DNA of 64,000 bases from Acinetobacter qingfengensis (GTDB lineage: Bacteria; Pseudomonadota; Gammaproteobacteria; Pseudomonadales; Moraxellaceae), in NCBI RefSeq assembly GCF_008693185.1, contig NZ_VXKN01000007.1, positions 90,492 to 154,491 of the forward strand, in the 5' to 3' direction. The translations under genes and the position numbers were made by a program. Below the pieces are notes generated by a model. It worked only from the letters and a program-made list of their open reading frames with translations. It was not told where the DNA came from and did not search any database. This document shows, in pieces, positions 8,127 through 17,500 of this stretch (positions are counted from its first letter, which is position 1; the number at the start of each line of letters is the position of its first letter).

Positions 8127-9035
8127 ATGAATTTTAATCCAATAACAGTCAATATAGAGCAAATTGCAGTTTGCTCTTATTCCATTCCGGGATTTGTTGA
8201 CTTTATGACTTCAAATGAAAATTATATCTGGATCACTAATCCTAGCCAAAACACAGTTCAATGTTTTAATCGATCTCAGCCTACGCCATTCTATGAAACT
8301 CACGTTCCACAGGCTGTAGGCGTTCCTGTTTATGCTTTTTCTGCGGTATGGGTGGCCAGTTTACAACAACGGGCAATTTATAAAATAGCACCAGAAACGG
8401 GAGCAGTTCTAGCCATCATCGCTACAGGTTTGGGAGATTTAAGTGGAGAGTTTAGTTTGGCTGCATCACCTGAAGGAATTTGGGTTGTGTGTGGCGAAGG
8501 TCAGCTCTGCATGATTGAACCTGCTAGCTGTGAAATCACTCATACATTACAAATTGCACCTCATTCGTACAATTTAAGTTATGGTGATGATGCATTATGG
8601 CTAAGTAATCAGTACCATGATTCTGTGCAACGTATCAATCCTCTGACTTTGCGTATCACACATCAAATTCAAGTTGATAAAAAACCAGTATTTCTGGCTT
8701 TTGGTGAACATGCAATTTGGACACTAAATCAGACCCACGGAACAGTCAGTAAAATTGATCCTGTTTTAAAATGCGTTGTTGCCACGATCCAATTGCCAGA
8801 ACAGGCAAAAGGCGATGGTGGAGATATTTGTGTGAGTCATGGAAAAGTTTGGATTAGAACCACTCATATGTTACTGATTCAGGTCGATTGCCAAACGTTG
8901 AAAATAGAAAAAGTGTATCAGCATGATATACCGGCTGGCAGTGGTGCGGTTTGTCCGCAGCATAATTTGTTGTGGATTTCGGCACATGACATTGATAAAT
9001 TATGGGCAGTCCCGTTATCCCACGATGTAAACTAA
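8127..9035 (+). CDS. Cytoplasmic beta-propeller (YVTN/Vgb-like) protein of the guanidine operon
   Basis: A 302-residue protein made of about six repeats of 40-45 residues, each with the pattern (I/L)W-(I/V)xN/TxxxxxVxxINPxT, e.g. NYIWITNPSQNTVQCFN, AVWVASLQQRAIYKIAPETG, ALWLSNQYHDSVQRINPLT, AIWTLNQTHGTVSKIDP and KVWIRTTHMLLIQVDCQT. This predicts a beta-propeller like streptogramin lyase or YVTN proteins. There is no signal peptide, so it should be cytoplasmic, unusual for the YVTN group. It starts 12 bases after the oxygenase and is surely co-expressed. Function unknown; lactonase, lyase or scaffold are all possible. Confidence 0.75.
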   Translation: MNFNPITVNIEQIAVCSYSIPGFVDFMTSNENYIWITNPSQNTVQCFNRSQPTPFYETHVPQAVGVPVYAFSAVWVASLQQRAIYKIAPETGAVLAIIATGLGDLSGEFSLAASPEGIWVVCGEGQLCMIEPASCEITHTLQIAPHSYNLSYGDDALWLSNQYHDSVQRINPLTLRITHQIQVDKKPVFLAFGEHAIWTLNQTHGTVSKIDPVLKCVVATIQLPEQAKGDGGDICVSHGKVWIRTTHMLLIQVDCQTLKIEKVYQHDIPAGSGAVCPQHNLLWISAHDIDKLWAVPLSHDVN

Positions 9036-9067
9036 AAAACTCAGAGCAAATTAAATCAAATCACATT

Positions 9068-9096
9068 CCAAAAACAGTGTGCCCAACTGTTTTTGG
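9068..9096. terminator. Convergent terminator hairpin
   Basis: A perfect 11-pair stem CCAAAAACAGT / ACTGTTTTTGG with loop GTGCCCA lies between the convergent plus- and minus-strand guanidine units. A clean U-tract is missing, but T-rich sequence follows. Confidence 0.6.
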
Positions 9097-9166
9097 ACGT
9101 ATATCTTATCTGTCTGTTTTTAAATGCCTTAAATGAACTTAATATCAAATTAAGGCAGCTATGAAT

Positions 9167-10195
9167 TTAGGGTAATTCATTTACTATATCTGGGTAAATT
9201 GCCCCATCCACATTTACAGATTTACTATAAATACCATTTTTTAAATTGAATTCATTGACATTATAAGAAGATCCATACAAGGAACTTAATTCTTTATTTT
9301 TTTGCATAACTTTTTTATTTTCTTGCAAGCTCAATATATGTACACCATCTATCATTTCGCTAAATTCTGTGGTGGAAATCCCCGCTTTCTTTGCCATAAT
9401 ATTGATGGCATCATCTCTGGTCTTTGGATCATTTAAATAATTAACTGCTTTATCCCAAGCAATAATCAGTTTCTTCCAGTCTTCTCTTCTTGTTTCAAGA
9501 CTTTGTGCATTAACTGATAAGGTGTCGTAAATTAAACCAGGTTTATCTTTTGATGAATAAATCACCTTAGAACCGGGAACAGCTTTTAATGCCTGATTTG
9601 CCATAGGTTGCCATAATACAACCGCAGAAACATCAGGGCTGGTAAACACCTGTGATAATTGTGAGGTAGAGGCATTAAGCACTTTAAAATCTTTTGGATC
9701 GAGATGATGATCTGCAAGTGCAGTATTAAAAAGTAAATCACTGACCAAACCTTTTTCAAAGGCAACGGTTTTACCTTTTAAATCTTGTAATGAATGAATA
9801 TCCGGTTTTGCAAGAATAACATCTGTTCCATTGGAATAATCAACGGCCAAAATAATTACACCTTTGGTACCGCCTGAGGAAAGCATAAAATTATCCCCAT
9901 TCGTCACTATGTTCGCATCAAGTTTCCTTGCTAAAAATGCATCAATTGAAGATGCATAATCAGCAAAATATTCAAATTTTACATTAACGCCACTTTCTTT
10001 GATCCAGCCTTTTTCAAGGGCAAGTTGCCAAACCATCGAACTTGGAAATTCATTATAAGGAATAACTAAAGGGGTTGATGTCGCTGCTGTTGTGGTTGAG
10101 TCAGTTTTTGCTTGAGGTACTTTCGCTGTATTATCGCAGGCAACAAGCATCAAACTTAATGTAATTGAAGCAGATAAAGTCAAAACACGCATCAT
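9167..10195 (-). CDS. ABC transporter substrate-binding lipoprotein, NMT1/TauA type (paralog 2)
   Basis: A 342-residue binding protein with a lipoprotein signal peptide (MMRVLTLSASITLSLMLVAC, lipobox LVAC, followed by DNTAK). It has a periplasmic type-2 fold of the NitT/TauT/SsuA class: IPYNEFPSSMVWQLALEKGWIKESGV at the N-terminus and SSGGTKGVIILAVDYSNGTD as the first ligand-contact region. It is clearly paralogous to the product encoded just upstream, with the same motifs SKDKPGLIYDT and LSLQENKKV. The start is placed at ATG 10195, where the signal peptide begins; ATG 10207 has no Shine-Dalgarno. It should feed the permease/ATPase at 5159-6975. Confidence 0.87.
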   Translation of the reverse strand: MMRVLTLSASITLSLMLVACDNTAKVPQAKTDSTTTAATSTPLVIPYNEFPSSMVWQLALEKGWIKESGVNVKFEYFADYASSIDAFLARKLDANIVTNGDNFMLSSGGTKGVIILAVDYSNGTDVILAKPDIHSLQDLKGKTVAFEKGLVSDLLFNTALADHHLDPKDFKVLNASTSQLSQVFTSPDVSAVVLWQPMANQALKAVPGSKVIYSSKDKPGLIYDTLSVNAQSLETRREDWKKLIIAWDKAVNYLNDPKTRDDAINIMAKKAGISTTEFSEMIDGVHILSLQENKKVMQKNKELSSLYGSSYNVNEFNLKNGIYSKSVNVDGAIYPDIVNELP

Positions 10196-10253
10196 ATTTA
10201 TTTCCATCCAAAAATAGATAAAAGCATTACCACGATAAAATCTTTTTAATGAC

Positions 10254-11285
10254 TTAATTTGATCCTTGTACTATTGTTGGATCAATCAAGCTATCTACAT
10301 CAACAAGAGTTTGATAAATTCCATTCTTCACATTAAATTCATTGACGTGATAGCTTGAACCATAAATGGAGTCCAGCGCTGCTCCTTTGGCAAAGACTTT
10401 TTTGTTTTCCTGCAAACTTAAAAAATGTGTACCATCAATCATTTTTGCATATTGGCTAGGATCCACACCTACTCGATTGGCCATAATTTTTACCGCATCA
10501 TCATGTGTTTTAGGATCTTGAATATAATTCACTACCTTATCCCACACCTGAACAAATTTCGTCCATTGTTCCTTATTCTGCGTCAAACTATTCATATTGA
10601 CGGATACCGTGTCGTAAATTAACCCCGGTTTATCTTTGGAAGTATAAATAATTTTTGAACCAGCAACAGATTTCAGTGCCTGACTTGCAACAGGTTGCCA
10701 TACTGCAATTGCCGAAATATCTTTACTGGCAAAAACCTGTGGTAATTCATTGGTCACAGAATTCACCAATTTAATATCAGACAAAGGAATTTTGGCATCA
10801 TCCAGTGCAGTGGATAACAGTAAATGATCGACCAGACCTTTTTCTGTTGCAATCCACTTACCTTTTAGATCAGCAATATTATTAATGCCATCTTTAGCAA
10901 TAATCACATCATTACCAGCAGAATAATCGGTTGCCATGATGATGATACCTTTGGTACCACCACTAGAAGTGATTAAATTATCACCATTGGTCACCATCAC
11001 AGCATCTAGTTGATTGGCAGAAAAAGCATTTAGTGAAGAAGAATAATCAAACCATTTAAAATCAACATTTAGACCGGCTTCTTTGAGCCAACCTTTATCG
11101 ATGGCAATTTGCCATGCTACCCAACCCGGCCAGTCACTATAGCCAATGGTGATGGGTTTACTATTTGTCGTGCTTGATTGTTCAGATTTTGTTTGAGTAT
11201 CTGGGGTCTTGGCAGTATTGTCACAAGCTGTGAGCAACATACCCAAAATTACTGATAAAGTAAGTGTTGCTGTACGATTAATCAT
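10254..11285 (-). CDS. ABC transporter substrate-binding lipoprotein, NMT1/TauA type (paralog 1)
   Basis: A 343-residue lipoprotein (signal MINRTATLTLSVILGMLLTAC, Cys21 as lipid anchor, then DNTAKTP). The mature protein starts ITIGYSDWPGWVAWQIAIDKGWLKEAGL and carries SSGGTKGIIIMATDYSAGND, as in binding proteins of nitrate/taurine/urea-type importers. It lies 24 bases after allophanate hydrolase and 46 bases before its paralog. Two binding proteins for one permease suggests two related ligands or two affinities. The ligand is probably a guanidino or urea-like compound, judged from genomic context only. Confidence 0.88.
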   Translation of the reverse strand: MINRTATLTLSVILGMLLTACDNTAKTPDTQTKSEQSSTTNSKPITIGYSDWPGWVAWQIAIDKGWLKEAGLNVDFKWFDYSSSLNAFSANQLDAVMVTNGDNLITSSGGTKGIIIMATDYSAGNDVIIAKDGINNIADLKGKWIATEKGLVDHLLLSTALDDAKIPLSDIKLVNSVTNELPQVFASKDISAIAVWQPVASQALKSVAGSKIIYTSKDKPGLIYDTVSVNMNSLTQNKEQWTKFVQVWDKVVNYIQDPKTHDDAVKIMANRVGVDPSQYAKMIDGTHFLSLQENKKVFAKGAALDSIYGSSYHVNEFNVKNGIYQTLVDVDSLIDPTIVQGSN

Positions 11286-11309
11286 GTCATTTCTCCCAAA
11301 AATGGAAAT

Positions 11310-13103
11310 TCAGCGACTTGCTTGAGAAGAAGATTGGCTTGCAGCGATATAATTTCGCCACCCACCGAAATGGCTGATATTGATAGCATCCTGAAGTGCA
11401 TAAGCCTCACAAATAAAGCCTTTTACCCATGAGCCATCTTGTAATTGCACATTGCCGATGCCTAATGGTGCTGGCACTTCGGCAACAATTGCACCAAATA
11501 GTGCATTTGGAATTTCCCATACTTCTACCGCAATACAATCTCCTTGCTCGACATATTGCAAACCGGGTTTGGGTGGTGTGGTATTATTTAAGGCATACAA
11601 TTGATAATGTGCCGAGGTCTGTGTTTTTTGCAGTAATACCCCTTGTCGTGTGGTCAGTTGAAAATTAAGTGGCATACCACTTAAATGTGCGCCTACCACT
11701 GCCAAACGAACATAATGTGAAGACTCAATCGGCAAACTTGGCTGATAAAATTTAGCATTTGTTTGTACTGAACAACCGACTGCTAAATTACTTAGTTCCT
11801 GCCACTGTTGTCCCAAACGAGCCAATGCCTGATCTTGCCAAGCTGGTGCAATAAAGGTAACACCAGAGGGTAAACCATCCGCACGAATAACATTAGGTAA
11901 AGCCAAAGCACTTAAATCTGCCAAATTGACAAAATTGGTATAAGCCCCCATCTGACTATTCTTATTGATTGGATCAGCTTCAACCGCCTCAATGGTATAA
12001 ATAGTCGGTGCAGTTGGCACCATTAAAGCATCATAATTTGCCAATACAGTTTGTATCTGGCGTTGTAAATGAGCACGATCATATTCTGCCTGCATCACAT
12101 CAGTGGCTTTAAACTGGTCTGCCTGTGCAATGATTTGTGCAATTACTGGATGACATTGTTCACGTGTCACCAATCGCTCTACCGCAACTGTACGTTCTGC
12201 TACCCAAGCCTTGTTATATAATGATGCTGCTAATTCATTAAAAATTGAAAAATCAATCGCCTCTACTTTATAACCCAGTTGCTTAATTTTCAGAATTGCC
12301 TGTTGGAAAGCATAATGACTTTCTACATCATCATAAAACTGTAACTGCTTTGGAATGGCAATTTTATATTTAGAAAAAGAGGCTGCTACATTTTCCGGGT
12401 GATGACGAGAATAATCATCTCCTGCATCATAACCCTGCATGATTTGTGCAACTTCCCAAGCATCATCTACATTAAGGGCAAAAATTGAAATCACATCAAT
12501 TAAACGACAAGCCGGAATCAAACCTTGACTGGAAAACCACCCTTTAGTCGGTTTCAATCCCACAATATTATTATGTCCAGCCGGCACACGACCCGAGCCT
12601 GCGGTATCGGTACCCAAAGCAAAAGGCACCTGCCCTTTCGCCACTGCAACCGATGAACCGGAACTGGAACCACCACTGATATACTCTGGATTAAAACTAT
12701 TTTGCACTGCACCGTAAGGAGAACGTATGCCAACCAATCCTGTGGCAAACTGATCCAAATTAGTTTTGCCAATTACAATTGCACCAGCCTGCTTTAATTT
12801 CGCCACCACCGTTGCATCTTGCTCAGCCATGTAAGCAGCATCAGGACAGGCCGCAGTAGTATAGAATCCTGCAACATCAATATTGTCCTTCACCGCAAAT
12901 GGTATGCCGTATAAAGGTAATACTTTAGAATCTTGATGATTTAAGACGTCAATCTGCTGTTGTAACTGCTCCCGACTTGCCAGAGAAATCCATGCATGGT
13001 TATGATTATCGATACTTGTGACATAAGCATATAAATCATCAAGTTCGAAGTATTTCTCCTGATAGGCAGTACGCCAATCCTGTAGTGTCCAAAATTCTTG
13101 CAC
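11310..13103 (-). CDS. atzF: Allophanate hydrolase (AtzF type)
   Basis: A 597-residue amidase-signature enzyme that splits allophanate to ammonia and CO2, the last step of urea-carboxylase and guanidine-carboxylase pathways. The Ser-cisSer-Lys triad is visible as Lys72 (AVKDNIDVAG), Ser146 (GGSSSGSS) and Ser170 (DTAGSGR), with the same spacing as AtzF. Residues about 1-435 are the amidase domain. Residues about 460-597 form the small C-terminal domain (VRLAVVGAHLSGMPLN... VPAPLGIGNVQL) specific to allophanate hydrolases. The gene follows the NikR-like regulator by 9 bases. It is separate from the carboxylase, as in bacteria generally, not fused as in yeast. Confidence 0.95.
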   Translation of the reverse strand: MQEFWTLQDWRTAYQEKYFELDDLYAYVTSIDNHNHAWISLASREQLQQQIDVLNHQDSKVLPLYGIPFAVKDNIDVAGFYTTAACPDAAYMAEQDATVVAKLKQAGAIVIGKTNLDQFATGLVGIRSPYGAVQNSFNPEYISGGSSSGSSVAVAKGQVPFALGTDTAGSGRVPAGHNNIVGLKPTKGWFSSQGLIPACRLIDVISIFALNVDDAWEVAQIMQGYDAGDDYSRHHPENVAASFSKYKIAIPKQLQFYDDVESHYAFQQAILKIKQLGYKVEAIDFSIFNELAASLYNKAWVAERTVAVERLVTREQCHPVIAQIIAQADQFKATDVMQAEYDRAHLQRQIQTVLANYDALMVPTAPTIYTIEAVEADPINKNSQMGAYTNFVNLADLSALALPNVIRADGLPSGVTFIAPAWQDQALARLGQQWQELSNLAVGCSVQTNAKFYQPSLPIESSHYVRLAVVGAHLSGMPLNFQLTTRQGVLLQKTQTSAHYQLYALNNTTPPKPGLQYVEQGDCIAVEVWEIPNALFGAIVAEVPAPLGIGNVQLQDGSWVKGFICEAYALQDAINISHFGGWRNYIAASQSSSQASR

Positions 13104-13112
13104 GGTTTAATC

Positions 13113-13547
13113 CTACTGGTTTTGTTGTAATGGCGGCATAACGGCCTCCATTAATTCAAGATGCCCTTTTACCACACCCTTTATTGCAATAAATTGCTGG
13201 CTTATTTGTTGTAAATCACTACTTACGCCTTGTAACAGCATGACTTCCAAAATTTTATTTTGATCTAGTTGCACCGTGAGGGAACTAATCACTTGTTCCA
13301 GATATTCATGTTGTAGATCTGCAACCTGCAAACGAATATTGGTAAAGTTACGATCGTATAATAAGGTTAATGTTCCAGCCATGACCGCATTGGTGACAGC
13401 CTGTTGCTCCACTAAACGATGATTAATCATATCGACCAATGCCTGAGAACGACTATCAAAACCCTGCTGAATAATCATCTGATCCAGTGCCTCTAAAGTA
13501 TCTTCTGGAACAGTAATACTAATTCGGGTAAGTTTTTGTTTTGCCAT
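13113..13547 (-). CDS. NikR-family ribbon-helix-helix regulator lacking nickel ligands
   Basis: A 144-residue protein with an N-terminal ribbon-helix-helix domain (RISITVPEDTLEALDQMI... SRSQALVDMINHRL, residues 8-45) and a C-terminal ACT-like NikR domain (residues 60-135, ending IKGVVKGHLELM). Aligned by eye to E. coli NikR, His76 is kept (His80), but His87, His89 and Cys95 are Thr91, Gln93 and Ile99, so the high-affinity nickel site is absent. It is encoded next to allophanate hydrolase, and three dyads with NikR-type spacing flank the locus. It is probably the local repressor, sensing something other than nickel (inference). Confidence 0.88.
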   Translation of the reverse strand: MAKQKLTRISITVPEDTLEALDQMIIQQGFDSRSQALVDMINHRLVEQQAVTNAVMAGTLTLLYDRNFTNIRLQVADLQHEYLEQVISSLTVQLDQNKILEVMLLQGVSSDLQQISQQFIAIKGVVKGHLELMEAVMPPLQQNQ

Positions 13548-13558
13548 TGATTTGTACC

Positions 13559-13681
13559 TTAACGTCTATTTAAATCATCATAGTATGTCTGATAAAAACG
13601 GGCGCGTGCAGTAAAAATCCGAGCTAATCGCTGTAAAAGCCATATTACAAACCGACGATTGTGACTGAGGAAACGGCTCAT
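13559..13681 (-). CDS. Small basic 40-residue ORF leading the NikR-like operon
   Basis: An ATG at 13681 is preceded by a strong Shine-Dalgarno (AAGGAGAG, three-base spacer). It opens a 40-codon frame that starts MSRFLSHNRRFVIWLLQRL and ends QTYYDDLNRR before TAA, 11 bases upstream of the regulator. About a quarter of the residues are Arg/Lys/His, with one amphipathic hydrophobic stretch (FVIWLLQRLARIF). Operator 2 sits directly in front of its ribosome binding site. I do not recognise a family. It could be a real small protein or a leader peptide coupling translation to the regulator. Confidence 0.55.
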   Translation of the reverse strand: MSRFLSHNRRFVIWLLQRLARIFTARARFYQTYYDDLNRR

Positions 13682-13690
13682 ATTCTCTCC

Positions 13691-13724
13691 TTAATATTAC
13701 TTTTTGTAGATTTCGTAATACTTA
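13691..13724. promoter_or_regulatory. Operator dyad 2 (ATATTA-N16-TAATAC)
   Basis: TTAATATTACT (13691-13701) and CGTAATACTTA (13714-13724) form an imperfect inverted repeat. The half-sites ATATTA and TAATAC are exactly 16 bases apart, as in dyads 1 and 3. It abuts the ribosome binding site of the small ORF that heads the regulator operon, so it would mediate autoregulation. This is the weakest of the three copies. Confidence 0.6.
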
Positions 13725-13897
13725 TCTTATTAAGCATGATTTATGCCAGTTTTAGAAAAGCAAATCATTTAAAAATTAAAGAAAATTGCACTATATTTGA
13801 TCAGAACAAAGGTTATGATGAGATAGATGCTTTTAAAAAGCTCTATTTTTTATGATTGATACCATAAGCATCATCAAATTTAAGGAATACCCTCTGT

Positions 13898-14521
13898 ATG
13901 CAACAGGAAAAAATTATTTTATATTCGACACCATTGTCTGGACACTGTCATAAAGTTGAACAATTCCTGTTATTTCTCGATTTGCCTTATGAAATTATTC
14001 ATGCACCAAGTGAAATACGAACAACAGAAACGTTTAGGCATTTAAATCCCTTGCAACAAATTCCACTGTTAATTGATGACCAAAAAATTATTACTGACAG
14101 TAATGCAATTTTAATTTATCTAGCAAAACAGTATGCACCCAACAGCCACTGGTTACCTGACAATCCAGTAGATGCCGCAGAAGTTCAACGATGGCTGTCC
14201 ATTGCCGCAGGTGAAATAAAGTATGGTTGTGCAATTGCGCGAGCAGTGAAGCAATGGGATTATCAGGAAAATTTAGAACATGCGCAAACAATTGCAAAAA
14301 GAATATTGGTATTTATTGAACAGCACTTACAACAACGAAAATGGTTAGCAACTGCAAACATAACCATTGCCGATCTATCTTGTTATGCTTATATTGCACA
14401 TATCCCTGAAGGGGGAATTTCTTTGGTACCTTACCCTACGATTTGCCACTGGCTTAAACGAATTGAACTATTACCGAAATTTAAGACAATGCCAAAACTA
14501 CAGCATTATAGCAATGACTAG
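13898..14521 (+). CDS. Glutathione S-transferase family protein
   Basis: A 207-residue GST. The N-terminal thioredoxin-like domain (residues 1-80: IILYSTPLSGHCHKVEQFL, LNPLQQIPLLIDD, and the glutathione-contacting ITDSNAILIYLAKQY) is followed by an all-helical C-terminal domain with the N-capping motif ITIADLSCYAYIAH. It is the only plus-strand gene between the two minus-strand guanidine units and has no visible operator of its own. It may be a bystander. Substrate unknown. Confidence 0.88.
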   Translation: MQQEKIILYSTPLSGHCHKVEQFLLFLDLPYEIIHAPSEIRTTETFRHLNPLQQIPLLIDDQKIITDSNAILIYLAKQYAPNSHWLPDNPVDAAEVQRWLSIAAGEIKYGCAIARAVKQWDYQENLEHAQTIAKRILVFIEQHLQQRKWLATANITIADLSCYAYIAHIPEGGISLVPYPTICHWLKRIELLPKFKTMPKLQHYSND

Positions 14522-14553
14522 GCTTTGTTAAAATTTTATCTTTAAAATGAAAA

Positions 14554-14579
14554 ATGAGTCATATTAAAATATGACTCAT
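14554..14579 (-). terminator. Convergent terminator between GST and carboxylase
   Basis: A perfect palindromic stem ATGAGTCATATT / AATATGACTCAT is followed on the minus strand by a T-rich stretch (TTTTCATTTT). It ends the carboxylase operon. Confidence 0.7.
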
Positions 14580-14586
14580 CGCATGC

Positions 14587-17500
14587 TCAATCCATTAAGG
14601 ATAAAGTAAACAACACCTGTCCGGTCTTCACAGTATGACCTTTTTCTGCCAGCACTTCATGTACTTTCATTTTTTCTGGTGCAACAATTGGAATTTCAAT
14701 TTTCATAGCTTCAATCACCGCCAAGATCTGCCCTTCCTCAACAATATCACCGACTGCACATTCAACTTTCCAGATTGAACCCGGCATGTGTGACTCTACC
14801 GCCAAACCATTTTCCGGAATAATCACTGCGCTATCATCTTCGACTTCATCCAGCGAATCCGACACATATTCTGCCAAACCTGCTTCATGCCAGCGACGAC
14901 GTTCCGCTTCAAAATTTTGCTGTTGCACCTGTTTAAAGGCATGAATACTGTCTTGATGCTCGGTCAAAAAGTCATTGTATTGTTTTAGGTTGAGTACACC
15001 TTCTTCAATGCGAATGCTTAAGCGTCCAGCCTTGAAGTCTTCGCGCATACTGAGTAATTCTGCTTCACTGACTTCATAAAATTTAATCTGATCAAAGAAA
15101 CGTAATAACCACGGCTTATCGGCTGCAAAGTTGGCGTTTTTACGGTAACGGCTCCACATTTGCGTGGTACGTCCAACAAACTGATAGCCACCCGGTCCTT
15201 CCATACCATAAACACACATATAAGCACCCCCGATACCGACTGCATTTTCAGGTGTCCATGTGCGTGCCGGATTATATTTGGTGGTCACCAGACGATGCCG
15301 TGGATCAAGTGGTGTCGCCACTGGCGCACCAAGATATACGTCACCCAAGCCCATCACCAGATAATTGGTGTTATAGACAATATCCTTAACTTCCTGTTTC
15401 GATACCAACCCATTAATACGACGAATAAATTCGACATTATCGGGGCACCACGGCGCATCAGCTCGAACCAGTTGGGTATATTTTTCGGTGGCAAGCTGAG
15501 TTTGTGAATCTTCCCACGCTAATGGTAAATAAACAGTTCGTGACGGCACCTGCATATTTTTTACATCAGGTAATTGCGTTTCTGCCTGCTGCAATAAATC
15601 CAGCAACTGTTTTTGATCTAAAATAGTTGAATCAAAATGAATTTGCAGCGAACGAATCCCCGGCGTGAGATCAATAATGCCTTCAATCTGTTGATCCTTA
15701 ACCCATTGCATCAGAGCATGAATTCTAAATCTAAGATTAAGATCCAGTACCAAATCACCATATTCAACCAAGAGATAATGGTTGCCTGCCGGACGATACA
15801 CCACTTGAGGGGCATCACCCTGTCCGTCCAAAGTAGCCAGTACCGCATCTTTTAAGGTAGCTGTTTCAATCTCAATCTTCGGTAATTGGGCTATATCAGC
15901 GACATCTTTGCTTTGTATCAGATCACGATAAGCAAAGTTTAATGTTTGCGCCTGTGCATAACTAATCGGAATAAATTTGACTTTATCACCGGCTTTGAGT
16001 TGTCCAAGTTTCCATAATTCAGAATGCACCACTACAGCAGGACAGACAAAACCACCCAGACTTGGACCATCAGGCCCCAGAATAATCGGCATATCACCGG
16101 TAAAATCTATCGCACCAATCGCATAGGCATTGTCATGAATATTTGATGGGTGCAAACCAGCTTCCCCACCATCGGTTCTTGCCCATTGCGGTTTTGGACC
16201 GATTAAACGAATTCCGGTACGACTGGAGTTGTAATGAATTTCAAATTCATGCGCAAAGAAAGTATCAATATCCTCAGGGGTAAAGAAATCCGGTGCTCCA
16301 TGTGGGCCATACATCACTGCAATTTGCCAATGCTGAGCAAATTGCGGTATCTGTTGTGCAGGCAGACCGTTTTGTTGTTGCTGTACTACAGGCATTTCCG
16401 TGATCGGTAACATATCACCGATCAATACATTACGCCCGGCATGACCACCAAATTGCCCCAGTGTAAACGTCGCCTGACTGCCTAGGTATTCAGGTAATTT
16501 CAAACCACCTTTAATTCCGATATAACTACGGCAGCCTGTAATAACTTTGCCACATTTCAGCACTTGCCCTTTTTTCACGGCAATCGTGCTATACATGGCA
16601 AGTTTTTCACCATCCAGCGTGGCCTGCATCTCACCACCAGTCAGGACAATCTGGCTATCACAATGAAATTTTAAGGTCGGCCCTTGCAAGGTACATTCCA
16701 GACCAGCAGTATTAAACGGATTGCCAAGTAACTGATTGGCCATATTTAGACTTAAAGGGTCCATCGCACCTGATGGTGGTACGCCTACATCCCAATACCC
16801 CAGACGTCCTGTAACATCCTGCACCGCAGTTTGAATCCCGGCCTGTAACACTTCGATTTTTTGGGTTTTCCAAACAAAGTCATTTAAAAAGCGTGTGGTT
16901 TGTCTGCCACTTTTAAACACCTCACCAGCCACGATTTCCTGTAAATATTCCAGATTGGTTTCAATCCCAGCAATGCTGGTATTTGCCAGTGTATCGGACA
17001 TTGCCTGAATTGCTTGCTCACGATCAGCAGTCGTGACAATGATTTTGGCAATCATTGGATCGTAAAAAGACGACACAGAAGAACCAGTTTCAACCCAAGT
17101 TTCGATCCGTGCATTCGGGTCAAACTCTACTTCTGTCAATAAACCTGCGCTAGGCTGAAAATTTTTAATCGGGTCTTCGGCATATAAGCGTACCTGAATC
17201 GAATGTCCTTGTGGTGAATCCAATTGCTCAGGTAACACTAAATCACCACTGGCTAAATTCACCATCCATTCAACCAGATCAACCCCAAACACCTGTTCGG
17301 TCACACCATGTTCAACCTGCAAACGTGTATTCACCTCTAAAAAGTAAAATTCCTGTGTCTGTGTATCCATCACAAATTCAACTGTACCAGCCGAACGATA
17401 ATTTACCGATTGCATTAGTTGAATGGCAATTTTTTGCAGCACATGACGCTGTGTATCGCTTAAATGCGGTGCCGGTGTTTCTTCAATTACTTTTTGATTA

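Noticed and set aside
13113..13547. Interpreting the NikR-like protein as a nickel regulator for a urease or nickel importer
   Set aside because: Three of four nickel ligands are replaced, and there are no urease or nik genes in the window.
13661..13855. Plus-strand ORF of 64 codons beginning with GTG
   Set aside because: It has no ribosome binding site, overlaps the better supported minus-strand small ORF and contains operator 2. The hydrophobic stretch is explained by AT-rich sequence. I regard it as chance.
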